A stretch of DNA of 64,000 nt from Nitzschia sp. DOCU1 (taxonomy: Eukaryota > Bacillariophyta > Bacillariophyceae > Bacillariales > Bacillariaceae). Made by a program: the position numbers and the translations under genes. The notes under the pieces were generated by a model that did not search any database, was not told the origin of the DNA, and saw only the letters and a program-made list of their open reading frames with translations. The DNA lies in contig OX595991.1 of NCBI GenBank assembly GCA_951394045.1, positions 3,100,001 to 3,164,000 on the forward strand, given 5' to 3'. Positions 41,194 to 50,032 of this stretch are shown in pieces; position 1 is the stretch's first letter; every line of letters begins with the position of its first letter.

Positions 41194-41618
41194 TATTTTG
41201 TTGCAAAGTACTAGGACTGCTGAATAGCAAAGTATGAAGAGGTTTCAGTTGTTGTAGTTACAAGGGCAGCGAACTCCAATTGCATCTATGGCTCATCATC
41301 GTCATCAGCTCTTGCATGGTCAGATTCATTCCAGCTGGCCTTTTGTTGTAGTAATAATCACTGACGTCACGATGCACAGCTGGCAACGACGGACTGACGA
41401 TGGCGGGAAAGTTGAAGCCATCCTGGGCGGAGAAAATTCCACGTCGTCCTCAACCTTTCAACAACACCAATTTCCCCGAAACGGCGAAGCCCAAAATTTC
41501 GAGACATCGTGCCGAGGGTTCGCAAGACGTGCTCACAAAATCTTTTTCAGTGGCAACATTCATCGTTGTCGTCGTCCCTACTTCTTGCTAACAGGTCGTT
41601 GTAAAAGCACAAACAACA
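41194..41618. other. Divergent intergenic region
   Basis: Shared 5' region of the plastid protein and the first four-span protein. Contains tgacgtca-like tcactgacgtcacg at about 41359, a perfect CRE-type bZIP core. Confidence 0.5.
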
Positions 41619-42482
41619 ATGTCTACCGAACCTGATCCAACACAAGCACCCGCCATGTCCGAGGAAGAAGCGAAACAACTCATGATCGGCAAAGCGAACT
41701 ACAGCTTGCTGGTGATCATGACGTGCGCAGCCTTTTGCTGTGGATTTTACGCCGATGTCTACTGTAACTTTGTAGACCGCCAAGTCACCTTTAAACCCGG
41801 CTTTAATCTTACGGAAGCTTGTGCTAGTCTGGGACTGGATGCTCAGTACGAAGGAATGTGTAACACGCTTTTGGACTATCATGGCGTCGGCTTTTACGCC
41901 TGGATGGGAACCGTGCCGGTGAATCAACAAGTTTGCTTTTCCTACACAATGTGGAATCCAGCCGTACAAGGATGGATTACACCCGAATTTGATACCAAGT
42001 TCAACACGGCCGTGGCCATGGCCATTTGTGCCAATGTGTTTGGCGGCGTCGCCTTTTTTACCTTTATGTTTTCGGCATGCTGTCCGGTATACCAAGACCG
42101 ACTCCGGTTGATGGGCAACTATTTCTTTTTGGCGTGTCTCTTTCAAGGATTATCGCTATTGATATTCAGGAGTGACATTTGTCAAGTGGGTTTCTTTGAT
42201 CAATACTTTCCCAATGGTCAATTCGGAGATGTCGTGGAAAGTGTGAAATGCACTCAAGGACCAGGTTCCCGAATGGCCATTGCAGCGACTGTCCTTTATT
42301 GGGTGTGCATGGGCTTGGCACAAAAAGCAGTTGCTCCAATGCCATTTGGTTACCAGCCCCCAACCGAACAGGCTACTTACAACCAAGCATGGAATAGGAA
42401 GGAGGGCCCTGCTGGCGAAGCCCAGCAACCACCACCACCACCAGCAGCAGCAGGAGTCGGGTCGGATCATGAGGAAGCTTAG
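41619..42482 (+). CDS. Four-span membrane protein, copy 1
   Basis: 287 residues. Hydrophobic helices lie at about 28-46, 132-154, 165-184 and 218-236, with both ends predicted inside. The first outer loop is long (about 47-130). It holds Cys49, 68, 81 and 106 and the strings YCNFVDRQVTFKPGFNLTEA, MCNTLLDYHGVGFYAWMGTV and WNPAVQGWITPEFDTKFNTA; the second loop has Cys188 and Cys211. This is the claudin/tetraspanin-like layout without their signatures. The C-terminus is Pro/Ala-rich. The family is not one I can name; a tandem paralogue follows at 43258. Surface or junction function is inferred from topology. Confidence 0.85.
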   Translation: MSTEPDPTQAPAMSEEEAKQLMIGKANYSLLVIMTCAAFCCGFYADVYCNFVDRQVTFKPGFNLTEACASLGLDAQYEGMCNTLLDYHGVGFYAWMGTVPVNQQVCFSYTMWNPAVQGWITPEFDTKFNTAVAMAICANVFGGVAFFTFMFSACCPVYQDRLRLMGNYFFLACLFQGLSLLIFRSDICQVGFFDQYFPNGQFGDVVESVKCTQGPGSRMAIAATVLYWVCMGLAQKAVAPMPFGYQPPTEQATYNQAWNRKEGPAGEAQQPPPPPAAAGVGSDHEEA

Positions 42483-43257
42483 AGTAAAAGCTTGGCTAGC
42501 TATTGTATGTTGCTCGTATAAGACTGGGATTTTTGGGGGTTGTTGATGATATCATCATGGCATCGCACACTGGGGCGCCGCGACTAATGTATGTCGATGG
42601 GACACAACTTATGCGAGCGACAATACTTGAACCAAGTCTAGATATAGTGTAACAGTCCACGTCCCCACCGGTACTGGTCAATTGTCCTTGCCTTTTCTCT
42701 CTCTCCCCCCCCCCCCCCCAAAAAAAGACCCGCTACAACAAGAGGAAGCAACTGCCACCATGATCATCCTGTTGGCTGCTTCGTGTTGTGAGACCCTCCC
42801 AGCCTAGGCGTCGAATATCTTTCCGGCACGCATAAGTTTCAGCCTTCAAGGTAGTTTCAAACTGGGTAGTGCGGACTCTAGGTTGCTTTAACTTTACACC
42901 TAGAGAATATGGTCTAGCTTTCGGAGGACTCGGCTCTCGTCTGTGCGTCATCAGATCTTCTTCCGAGAGATTCGGAATAATCAATAGCACGACTGTCCTG
43001 GATACATACCAGATGTGCACGTATCGTCGTGAGTAGTCGCAGAACGGGGAGCGTTCCCGCGGGTCACAACAGTTCCGATCGACGAGACTGATCGCAGAAA
43101 GCAAGACCCTCACCGGTTGCGATGATGAGGGTGCATTTTGGGCTCACAAAACTTGGGGTCATCGGAATCATCATTATCATCACCCATTCGTCGTTACTAC
43201 TCATTGCCCACATATCACCTTAAAAGCACAACAACAGCCAATACTTATACTACTATC
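42483..43257. other. Intergenic with C15A7 homopolymer
   Basis: No gene. At 42705-42726 a run of 15 C is followed by 7 A, preceded by a ct-rich stretch. The run is likely variable in length and error-prone in sequencing. Confidence 0.5.
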
Positions 43258-44049
43258 ATGCCTGTCGAATCTCAATCCCGCCCTGTCGTCATTAGCACTG
43301 CTGCCATCATTATAGGAGGCGATCAAGAAGACGAGGAAGACGAAGCAGACCAAACGATTGGCAAATGCATTTACTATGTGGTAGTTATCATGGCCATAGT
43401 AGCCTTTTGCTGTGGAATATATGCCAACGTTTACTGCAACTTTGTGGAACGGGAGGTGACCTTTCAAAATGACTTTAATCTCACGGACGCTTGCGCCAGC
43501 CTGCGATTGAACAGTAGTCAACACGAAGAAATGTGTAACACTCTGCTGGACAAACATGGCGTCGGTTTTTATTCTTGGATGGGAACGGTACCCGAGAATG
43601 AACAAGTCTGTTTTTCCTACACAGTATGGAACCCCACCTTACCAGGCTGGATTACACCCGAATTCGATTCCAAGTTTAATGCGGCTTCGGCAATGGCAAT
43701 TTGTGCCAATGTGTTTGGAGCCATTGCCGTTTCCGCGTTTCTGATTTCGTATTGTTGCTGTCCCATTTCACAAGGCCGACTCCGATTGATGGGCAACTAC
43801 TTTTACTTGGCATGCCTCTTTCAAGGATTGTCGCTATTGATATTCAAGAGTGATATTTGTGAAGAAAGTTTCCTGGATCAGTACTTTCCGAATGGTCCAT
43901 TCGACGAGGACATTGTGGAAAGCGTAAAATGCGTCTTGGGACCAGGATCCCGAATGGCGATTACAGCCTGCATCTTTTATTTCATGTGCATGAATCTCGT
44001 CCAAAAAGCGATTGCTCCCACCAGCTTGACCTATGGCTACAAGGAGTAA
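43258..44049 (+). CDS. Four-span membrane protein, copy 2
   Basis: 263 residues from the ATG at 43258; the frame opens at 43138 without an ATG. It matches copy 1 along its length: YCNFVEREVTFQNDFNLTDA, MCNTLLDKHGVGFYSWMGTV, WITPEFDSKFNAASAMAICA and LRLMGNYFYLACLFQGLSLL. All loop cysteines are kept. It has an acidic cytosolic N-terminus (DQEDEEDEADQ) and lacks the Pro/Ala tail, ending soon after the fourth helix. Head-to-tail order and strong similarity show a tandem gene duplication. Confidence 0.85.
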   Translation: MPVESQSRPVVISTAAIIIGGDQEDEEDEADQTIGKCIYYVVVIMAIVAFCCGIYANVYCNFVEREVTFQNDFNLTDACASLRLNSSQHEEMCNTLLDKHGVGFYSWMGTVPENEQVCFSYTVWNPTLPGWITPEFDSKFNAASAMAICANVFGAIAVSAFLISYCCCPISQGRLRLMGNYFYLACLFQGLSLLIFKSDICEESFLDQYFPNGPFDEDIVESVKCVLGPGSRMAITACIFYFMCMNLVQKAIAPTSLTYGYKE

Positions 44050-44691
44050 GCCGCGACCAGACTATCCACAACAACTAGGAACAGCCAAGGATAATGGCGC
44101 TTGGCAACTTTTAGCTGTTGAGCAGCACCACTAGCAGTATTACGCCAAAGAACAACTAAAGAAAAAGAACTGCAACGTGAACGAGTCGCAAAGACGACAA
44201 TGAGGCCTCCTACTAGTAGGATTGTAGTAGAGCTAAATCTGCGAGGATTGAATATATGGCGAATAGATAGCTAGACTGTTGGAGTTGTTAATGGTAGTAT
44301 ATACTTGAAATCAATGCCAGGTAGTGTACCTGGTACGATAGTCGTAGCCGCCTCCTGATCCTGCTCCATCTACTAGTACTACTACGATTCTTGAAGAAAG
44401 TGAATCTCCAGCAGGATGATGCTACTAACAGCCTACTGGATAGGTTTGATCGTTTCGAGTCCAAGATAAACGAGAAAGAATGAGCTATTTCCTCGTATCC
44501 TTGCGTCGTTTCTTTCTTCTCTCTTGTAATCTCTCTCGTTACTTTCCTCGGAAGCCGCAATAGTACGAGTCGTGCCAGTCAAAGTTTAGTCGTGCCAGTC
44601 ATGCGTTCTGTCTGTCTGCTGGACGATTTTGGCGGGAATAGGGATAGGTTCCACGTGGAGGCCAAAAAAGATATTGCCACATCACTCCACC
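44050..44691. other. Intergenic with a short direct repeat
   Basis: No gene. The 14-mer agtcgtgccagtca occurs twice at 44568-44601 with a 20-bp period, about 100 bp before the next start codon, and may be a regulatory site. Confidence 0.4.
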
Positions 44692-47600
44692 ATGGCGACC
44701 ATCCATCGAAAAGCTAAGCACCTACCAAAGGCAAAAGCAACAGGAGCAACAAGGTCTTTCATTCATCGGTTCGTCTGCCAACTAGTTGTTTTCATAATCT
44801 CTCTAGCTATCATGCCTCGGAAATCTCCCAAGAAATCCAAGCGCAAAAGTCGCAACGGCAGTCAGGAACAGCAAAACGGGAATCTTTCTGTTCCAAACGA
44901 ACCATCGCCTTTACAAGAAGAATATACGACGGAAACCATATGGGCTCCCATTACTATTCTGACTAGTAGAACAAGCAACAACAATGTGCTGCCTACGACT
45001 CCTGGAGCGGCATCGACTTCGCCAGCAGTTCAAGCCATCCTGTCCCCATTCTTTTCATTACCGACCGACCAGGGCAACCCCCGTAACGGCAACAACATCA
45101 ACAACACGATACTTCCCTTGTTTTATCCGACACCGACGACAATGACAAAATTTGTCACAATCTCGTTTGGTTGGCTTTTGGACAAGGACTTTTCCATGAA
45201 ATGCACCGTCACATCCTCTCAAGCCACTTTGCGAGTAGAAGAATGGTTGCATACCTTTTTTCAATCCACCATTCCTTTCGAGTGTATGAAACCCTTGTTT
45301 GATCAAATTGATGAACAAGACGACGAGAGCGATAACGAGAAGGAGAGTGATAAAGACGACGACGAGGATGAGCATCCTCATCGACCACGCTATTCTCGCC
45401 AATGTATTGAATTGTCATTAGGGCCGACAGTCACCTATCCATTCCATCGCCACAAGGCTGCTTCGACCAACAAAGACAACGAAAACCATGTGGTGTTTCA
45501 AATTGGCTTGTTTTCTCAACAGGGAATCTTGTTGACTCCCTCGGATTCCTTGTATGAGTTAATTCCCACGACGGAACGATTGTCTTTACAATGTTTGGGA
45601 CGAAATCAGTCGTGGTCCAACACTAGTGTACGGGGATTTTGGGGGGAAGAGGATACTGGAAAAGAACAGTCTACTACTCTGCAAGATGACGACCGCCAAC
45701 GGAAACGAAAGTTAGCAACATCAGCCAGTTCCGAAGAGGACAGCAGCACTAGCAGCAGCAGCAGCAGCGATGACGACGACGACGACGACGAGACGGAACA
45801 AGACATGTCTGTGGACGATCAACCGCAGCCACCTGTATCCAAACAAAAGTCGGAGCCGACGGCAAGTAAAAAGCGCAAGAAACAAGATATTTCATCGAGC
45901 AATGGAGAAAGTAGTAGTGATGAGGACGCGGCCATGGCACGGAAAAAGCCAAAATTGGCAGTGGCAACGGAAACAGCAACCACCAAGAAAAATCCCAAAA
46001 CAAATGCTACAGCTAGAGCTACTGAAAAGAAGATTGCAAAAGAAACGAAGCCCAAATCTGAGAGTGGTGTAAAGCCCACGAAACAAGCAAAGACAACAAA
46101 GACTGGAGGGGCACCAGCTACTTTTGCTAGCAAGGCGAAAGCGGGAAATGTCAACACTACAAGGGCACAGAAAAGCTCCACCGCAGCCGGCGACAGTGAC
46201 CAGAGTAGTAGTGATTATAGCGATGATGAAAAGGCTGCGACGGCACGGAAAACGTCAAAATCGGCAGTGGCGACGGTGGCATCCAAGAAAGATGAGAAAA
46301 CAAAGGCTACGGCTGCTGTTGAAAAGAAGACGACAGCAAAAGTCAAGAAGTCCAAATCTGACGGCGGCACGGCAAAGTCTACTACAAAACAAGCTACGGC
46401 TACAAAGACTGGAGGGGCAACAGCAACTACTATTGCTAGCAAGGCGAAAGCGGGACATGTCAAAACTTCAAAGGCACAGAAAAGCGCCACCGCCGACAAT
46501 GACCAGAGTAGCAGTGATAGTATTGATGGTGACGAGGCTGCGATGACACGGAAAAAGCCAAAATCGACCGCGACAGCCAAGAAAGATGCGAAAACAAAGA
46601 CTGTCGCTGTTTCTGAAAAGAAGAAAGCGAAAGACAACAAGACCAAATCTGACGGTAGCGCGGCAATGCCTACGAAACCAACCAGTACTACTAGTAGCAA
46701 GACGAAAGCGGGAAATGTCAAAACCAAAAATGCACAGACCACCGTCGCCACCGACAGTGACCAGAGTGTGCCGTCTTCCCCGCTGCCCGCCACAAAAATA
46801 TCAAAGGGTTCTAGTAAGGAAGCAGCAGGCAAAGATGCGGTAGCGCAGAAAAAACTAGTTGCCCATGACAAGAATGTGCCATCATCGCCGTTGCCAGCCA
46901 CAAAAACATCGAAGGCTAGTAGTAGCCAAGAAGTGACAAAGCCCAAGGAAGCGAAGGGGAAGGATGAAGCGGCAAAATTGTCTACTGCAAAGAAGTCAAC
47001 CCATCACAAGGGAGAAAAGGCGGCGCCATCGCCGGAAAAGGATGACGACAACAATGCCAAGGGCGCGCCCAAGACCAAAAAGAAGGCAGCACCCAAGGCC
47101 GACGGAGACGGTGTTGTTGAAGGGTTGAATGACGGTCTTTCTATTCGAGAGAACGAGGATAGTGCAACTTCAGAAGTGTCGAATCCAGAGGACAAGGAGG
47201 AGGAAACTGCGGGGACTTTAACCGTGGACAAACATTCGAAGTCAAAACGAGATGCCGTGGACGAGAAGACAAAACATAGTGATGACCTATCACTGTCGGC
47301 CTCATCGGTAGAGCCCTCGGAAACAAGAGTAGAAGAAAAGCCAAGTCCGGTTGAAACCAAGGACGAAGCAGAGGCTGTTCGGCGCTCGTCGTCATCATCG
47401 TCTTCGTCCAGCGACGACGACTCGTCTACAAGCTCGGAAGAAGAGGACAAGCCAAACAAGGGGACTCAAGTAAGGGAGGAGACACCATCGTCGTCGCCCA
47501 GCGACCACTCCTTAAGTAGAGAAGAAAAGCCAAAGCCCGTGAAAACAACTGCAGCTGATAAGGGGTCTTCGAACACCAAGGGCGCCCTAGCGGTGAAGCA

Positions 47601-48459
47601 GCAGGTAACATCTTCTTCGTCGTCCAATGATGATGACTCATTGGCTGGCTCTGGTTTGGTCAAGTCAGCTGATAAAAAAGGGTCGGTAGAAGTGGGTGAC
47701 ACAGGCGACGTTCCATTGGAGGAAGAAAAATCCTCCGAATCTTCCTCCTCGTCCAGCGACGATGACAGTTCTAGCTCGAGCTCGGTCGATGAAGCAGAAG
47801 AGCCCACAACAATGGCCGCAGAACACAAAGACGACGATGAAGTCTCCCCAGCCAAAAAGCGAAAATCGACATCCTTGTCCCACGACGATGGTTCTGGCTC
47901 GAATAACTCAGTCGATGAGATGGAATCAGGCGCTGCTTCACTGGAAATGATCAAAGCAAAGGATGACGAAAGTCCAGCATCGGAGAAGCAAAAACCGTCG
48001 TCCTCAACTTCGTCATCCAGCGACGACTCTAGCTCAACTTCTTCGTCATCGGAGTCTTTCGACGAGGAAGCCGCTGGTGAAAGGGGCCAAAACGCACTGC
48101 CACTACTCCCTCCCGCGAAAGAATTGGAAAACAAGGGCACCGATGTAAATGATGACAAAACAGGGGATCAAGGCGGGGTGAACGACGACGATGCTTCGGT
48201 GTCATCATCCAGCAGTTCGTCTTCTTCTAGTAGTTCCTCGTCGTCTTCATCTTCGTCCAGCAGTTCTTCTTCGTCTTCTTCTGAAGAAGACAAGCCACAT
48301 GGCAATGGATCGGTCCCTTCGCCGACCTCTACCGCAAACAAGGCCGATATAAAGAAGACACCAGTTACAATTTCAAGCAGTGCTCGGCGACGCCCTTTGT
48401 TTGACCCCAAGCAAAAGATTGTGATTTTGCCGACCAATCGGCGACTATCATATGGCTAA
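44692..48459 (+). CDS. Nopp140-like Ser/Lys/Asp-rich protein
   Basis: 1255 residues if the ATG at 44692 (context caccATGG) is used; the ATG at 44812 (MPRKSPKKSKRK) gives 1215 and a more typical nuclear start. Residues about 95-300 look folded (FVTISFGWLLDKDFSMKCTV, VVFQIGLFSQQGILLTPSDS, LIPTTERLSLQCLG), possibly beta-rich. The rest alternates acidic Ser clusters (SSSSSDDDDDDDE and the like) with Lys/Ala/Thr-rich basic stretches, as in Nopp140/SRP40 nucleolar chaperones. A unit of about 100 residues recurs three to four times between 45.9 and 46.8 kb (ASKAKAGNVNTTRAQK, ASKAKAGHVKTSKAQK, SKTKAGNVKTKNAQT). Near the end is a run of about 30 Ser, then ARRRPLFDPKQKIVILPTNR. The SRP40 C-terminal domain is not seen, so resemblance is by composition. 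Confidence 0.8.
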   Translation: MATIHRKAKHLPKAKATGATRSFIHRFVCQLVVFIISLAIMPRKSPKKSKRKSRNGSQEQQNGNLSVPNEPSPLQEEYTTETIWAPITILTSRTSNNNVLPTTPGAASTSPAVQAILSPFFSLPTDQGNPRNGNNINNTILPLFYPTPTTMTKFVTISFGWLLDKDFSMKCTVTSSQATLRVEEWLHTFFQSTIPFECMKPLFDQIDEQDDESDNEKESDKDDDEDEHPHRPRYSRQCIELSLGPTVTYPFHRHKAASTNKDNENHVVFQIGLFSQQGILLTPSDSLYELIPTTERLSLQCLGRNQSWSNTSVRGFWGEEDTGKEQSTTLQDDDRQRKRKLATSASSEEDSSTSSSSSSDDDDDDDETEQDMSVDDQPQPPVSKQKSEPTASKKRKKQDISSSNGESSSDEDAAMARKKPKLAVATETATTKKNPKTNATARATEKKIAKETKPKSESGVKPTKQAKTTKTGGAPATFASKAKAGNVNTTRAQKSSTAAGDSDQSSSDYSDDEKAATARKTSKSAVATVASKKDEKTKATAAVEKKTTAKVKKSKSDGGTAKSTTKQATATKTGGATATTIASKAKAGHVKTSKAQKSATADNDQSSSDSIDGDEAAMTRKKPKSTATAKKDAKTKTVAVSEKKKAKDNKTKSDGSAAMPTKPTSTTSSKTKAGNVKTKNAQTTVATDSDQSVPSSPLPATKISKGSSKEAAGKDAVAQKKLVAHDKNVPSSPLPATKTSKASSSQEVTKPKEAKGKDEAAKLSTAKKSTHHKGEKAAPSPEKDDDNNAKGAPKTKKKAAPKADGDGVVEGLNDGLSIRENEDSATSEVSNPEDKEEETAGTLTVDKHSKSKRDAVDEKTKHSDDLSLSASSVEPSETRVEEKPSPVETKDEAEAVRRSSSSSSSSSDDDSSTSSEEEDKPNKGTQVREETPSSSPSDHSLSREEKPKPVKTTAADKGSSNTKGALAVKQQVTSSSSSNDDDSLAGSGLVKSADKKGSVEVGDTGDVPLEEEKSSESSSSSSDDDSSSSSSVDEAEEPTTMAAEHKDDDEVSPAKKRKSTSLSHDDGSGSNNSVDEMESGAASLEMIKAKDDESPASEKQKPSSSTSSSSDDSSSTSSSSESFDEEAAGERGQNALPLLPPAKELENKGTDVNDDKTGDQGGVNDDDASVSSSSSSSSSSSSSSSSSSSSSSSSSSSEEDKPHGNGSVPSPTSTANKADIKKTPVTISSSARRRPLFDPKQKIVILPTNRRLSYG
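45918..46780 (+). repeat. Coding tandem repeat of about 304 bp, three to four copies
   Basis: Copies begin at about 45918, 46222 and 46527 (gatgaggacgcggccatgg, gatgatgaaaaggctgcga, ggtgacgaggctgcgatga), with a degenerate last piece. Copies are in frame and differ by substitutions and short indels. Confidence 0.8.
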
Positions 48460-49260
48460 ATCTAATTGGAAAGGACAGCTCATTTAGACTCTTTAATTGA
48501 AACTTCTAGCTAGATAAGGTGCTGATAAGAAATCAAAGACACCGTAGGGCGATCTCGTCACCCTCCATGCAAATCGAAGACCAACACCACAAAGTATTTT
48601 GAGGCAGCCTTGTAATTAGGCAATCTCCAAACATCCCCATCTTCCATGAACGATGCCCTATCAATCACTACTGTTTAGAGTTGCATCGCGTCTTCCGTTT
48701 TCGGCGTCAGGGAAGCGTTTTAGTTGCTCGTCATTCCGGGGGTAAGCGGATTCTCTACCGGCTATGATACAAATCGGTCTTCTCAAAGCGTCAAGACCGA
48801 CCTCTCCCTCTGCCCCCTATCATGACGGACGACGCAGGCTAGAAGTTCTGACCTTCATTTGACAGGCGTATCCTCAAAGCTCTGGGCCTTCGACTAGCCC
48901 AACTCTAGAGGAGAAGTCGCGAAGACCGACCTCTTCTTGAAGAAAGCGAACGGATGACGTTGAGTGTTGTTGGATGTGATGTGCGTTCTTATTTTTCTTC
49001 GCTTTTTGCTCTGGGGGTTGACATCACAGAGTATTTCGCGGGAAAGGCCAATGAAATGCCGTGGTGAAAATAATAGAAAATAGTATCTTTTCGCGGCAAC
49101 CAATCATGAATGAGGTATCTTGTCGGATATGCCCCAAAAGGGTTCTCAAAGAGCACACAGGAAACCGGCGAAGATTTCATTTTCGTTCTCTTCTTGTAAT
49201 AGCATCTCGTAGTATCACAATCCATCGTATCGAAACTCGATAAAGTAAACGACCATCACC
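48460..49260. other. Intergenic
   Basis: No gene supported. The last 30 bp before 49261 (aaacgaccatca) resemble the sequence before 61284, so the promoter end is duplicated with the gene. Confidence 0.4.
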
Positions 49261-49584
49261 ATGAAATTTGCTGCTACTCTCCTTGTTATTCTCGGCTCTG
49301 CCCAAGCCTTCACCCCGGCTTTCAACACCAGGCCCGTGACCTTCCTGTCAAGCCATATCGACAAGGGATTCACCGCTGATTCTGGAATGACCGTCGACAA
49401 CCTTCCGCTCTACATTGACAATCTTAACAAGGAGAACTTCATGGAATCCTTGGAAATGTTTGAGGCGCTCTTGGCCAATGAATGCGTCGGGGACTCCTGC
49501 GAGGATTATGTTACCCAACTGGCTGACAAGGCTTCATCGATTGGAATGAAGCTCCCCAAGGGCTTTGGCTCCAAGCATCATTAG
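49261..49584 (+). CDS. Small plastid-targeted protein, copy 1
   Basis: 107 residues. Signal peptide 1-16 (MKFAATLLVILGSAQA), then FTPAF, an almost textbook diatom plastid motif. The mature part is about 75-85 residues: SSHIDKGFTADSGMTVDNLP, LYIDNLNKENFMESLEMFEA, then NECVGDSCEDYVTQLADKAS and a Gly/Lys tail ending in HH. It is soluble and mostly helical, with a single CxxxxC pair (CVGDSC) that might form a disulfide or bind a metal with the terminal His residues (inference). It is not CP12, which has two Cys pairs and another consensus. I do not know the family. Its close copy lies at 61284. Confidence 0.85.
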   Translation: MKFAATLLVILGSAQAFTPAFNTRPVTFLSSHIDKGFTADSGMTVDNLPLYIDNLNKENFMESLEMFEALLANECVGDSCEDYVTQLADKASSIGMKLPKGFGSKHH

Positions 49585-50032
49585 AGAACAAGGATCACGG
49601 GAAGAACCCGCTGCTTTGATATTCGTCTAGAGAAAGCTACTCTGGCATGCTGGTAGAGTCAAATAATAAACTAGATAACACATGACTTTCTCGGAAGCGT
49701 ACCTCAAACCACATACGAAATGGTAGTTTTGCGTCCAGATAATCGTGTTGATTGAGGGGACTATGTACATGGACGTTTGCCGCGACCCATGGATGCCGCC
49801 TTACTTCAACACTAATTGGAAAAACTGGCAGCCCGACGACGAGGCTTCAAGATCCAACTTCTTCCCAAATCTTCTTTGCCAGTTACTAGAGGAGACCGGC
49901 CGCATGCTCCTACCCTTCACATAGTTATCTTCTACAGAATACTAGTAGGCTATCGAGTCGACGTGCTAGCACAACACACTGAGACCAGCATCATCGTAAA
50001 TGCAATAAAATGTAAAATAACACGAAATTTCT
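49585..50032. other. Intergenic, convergent gene ends
   Basis: No gene; the 3' regions of the small plastid gene and the giant LNR gene face each other. Confidence 0.4.

Noticed and set aside
46215..46946. 243-codon hydrophobic antisense frame
   Set aside because: Complement of Lys/Ser/Thr repeats in the Nopp140-like gene; not independent coding.
49261..49584. CP12-like redox regulator
   Set aside because: Only one Cys pair and none of the CP12 consensus; kept as unknown.
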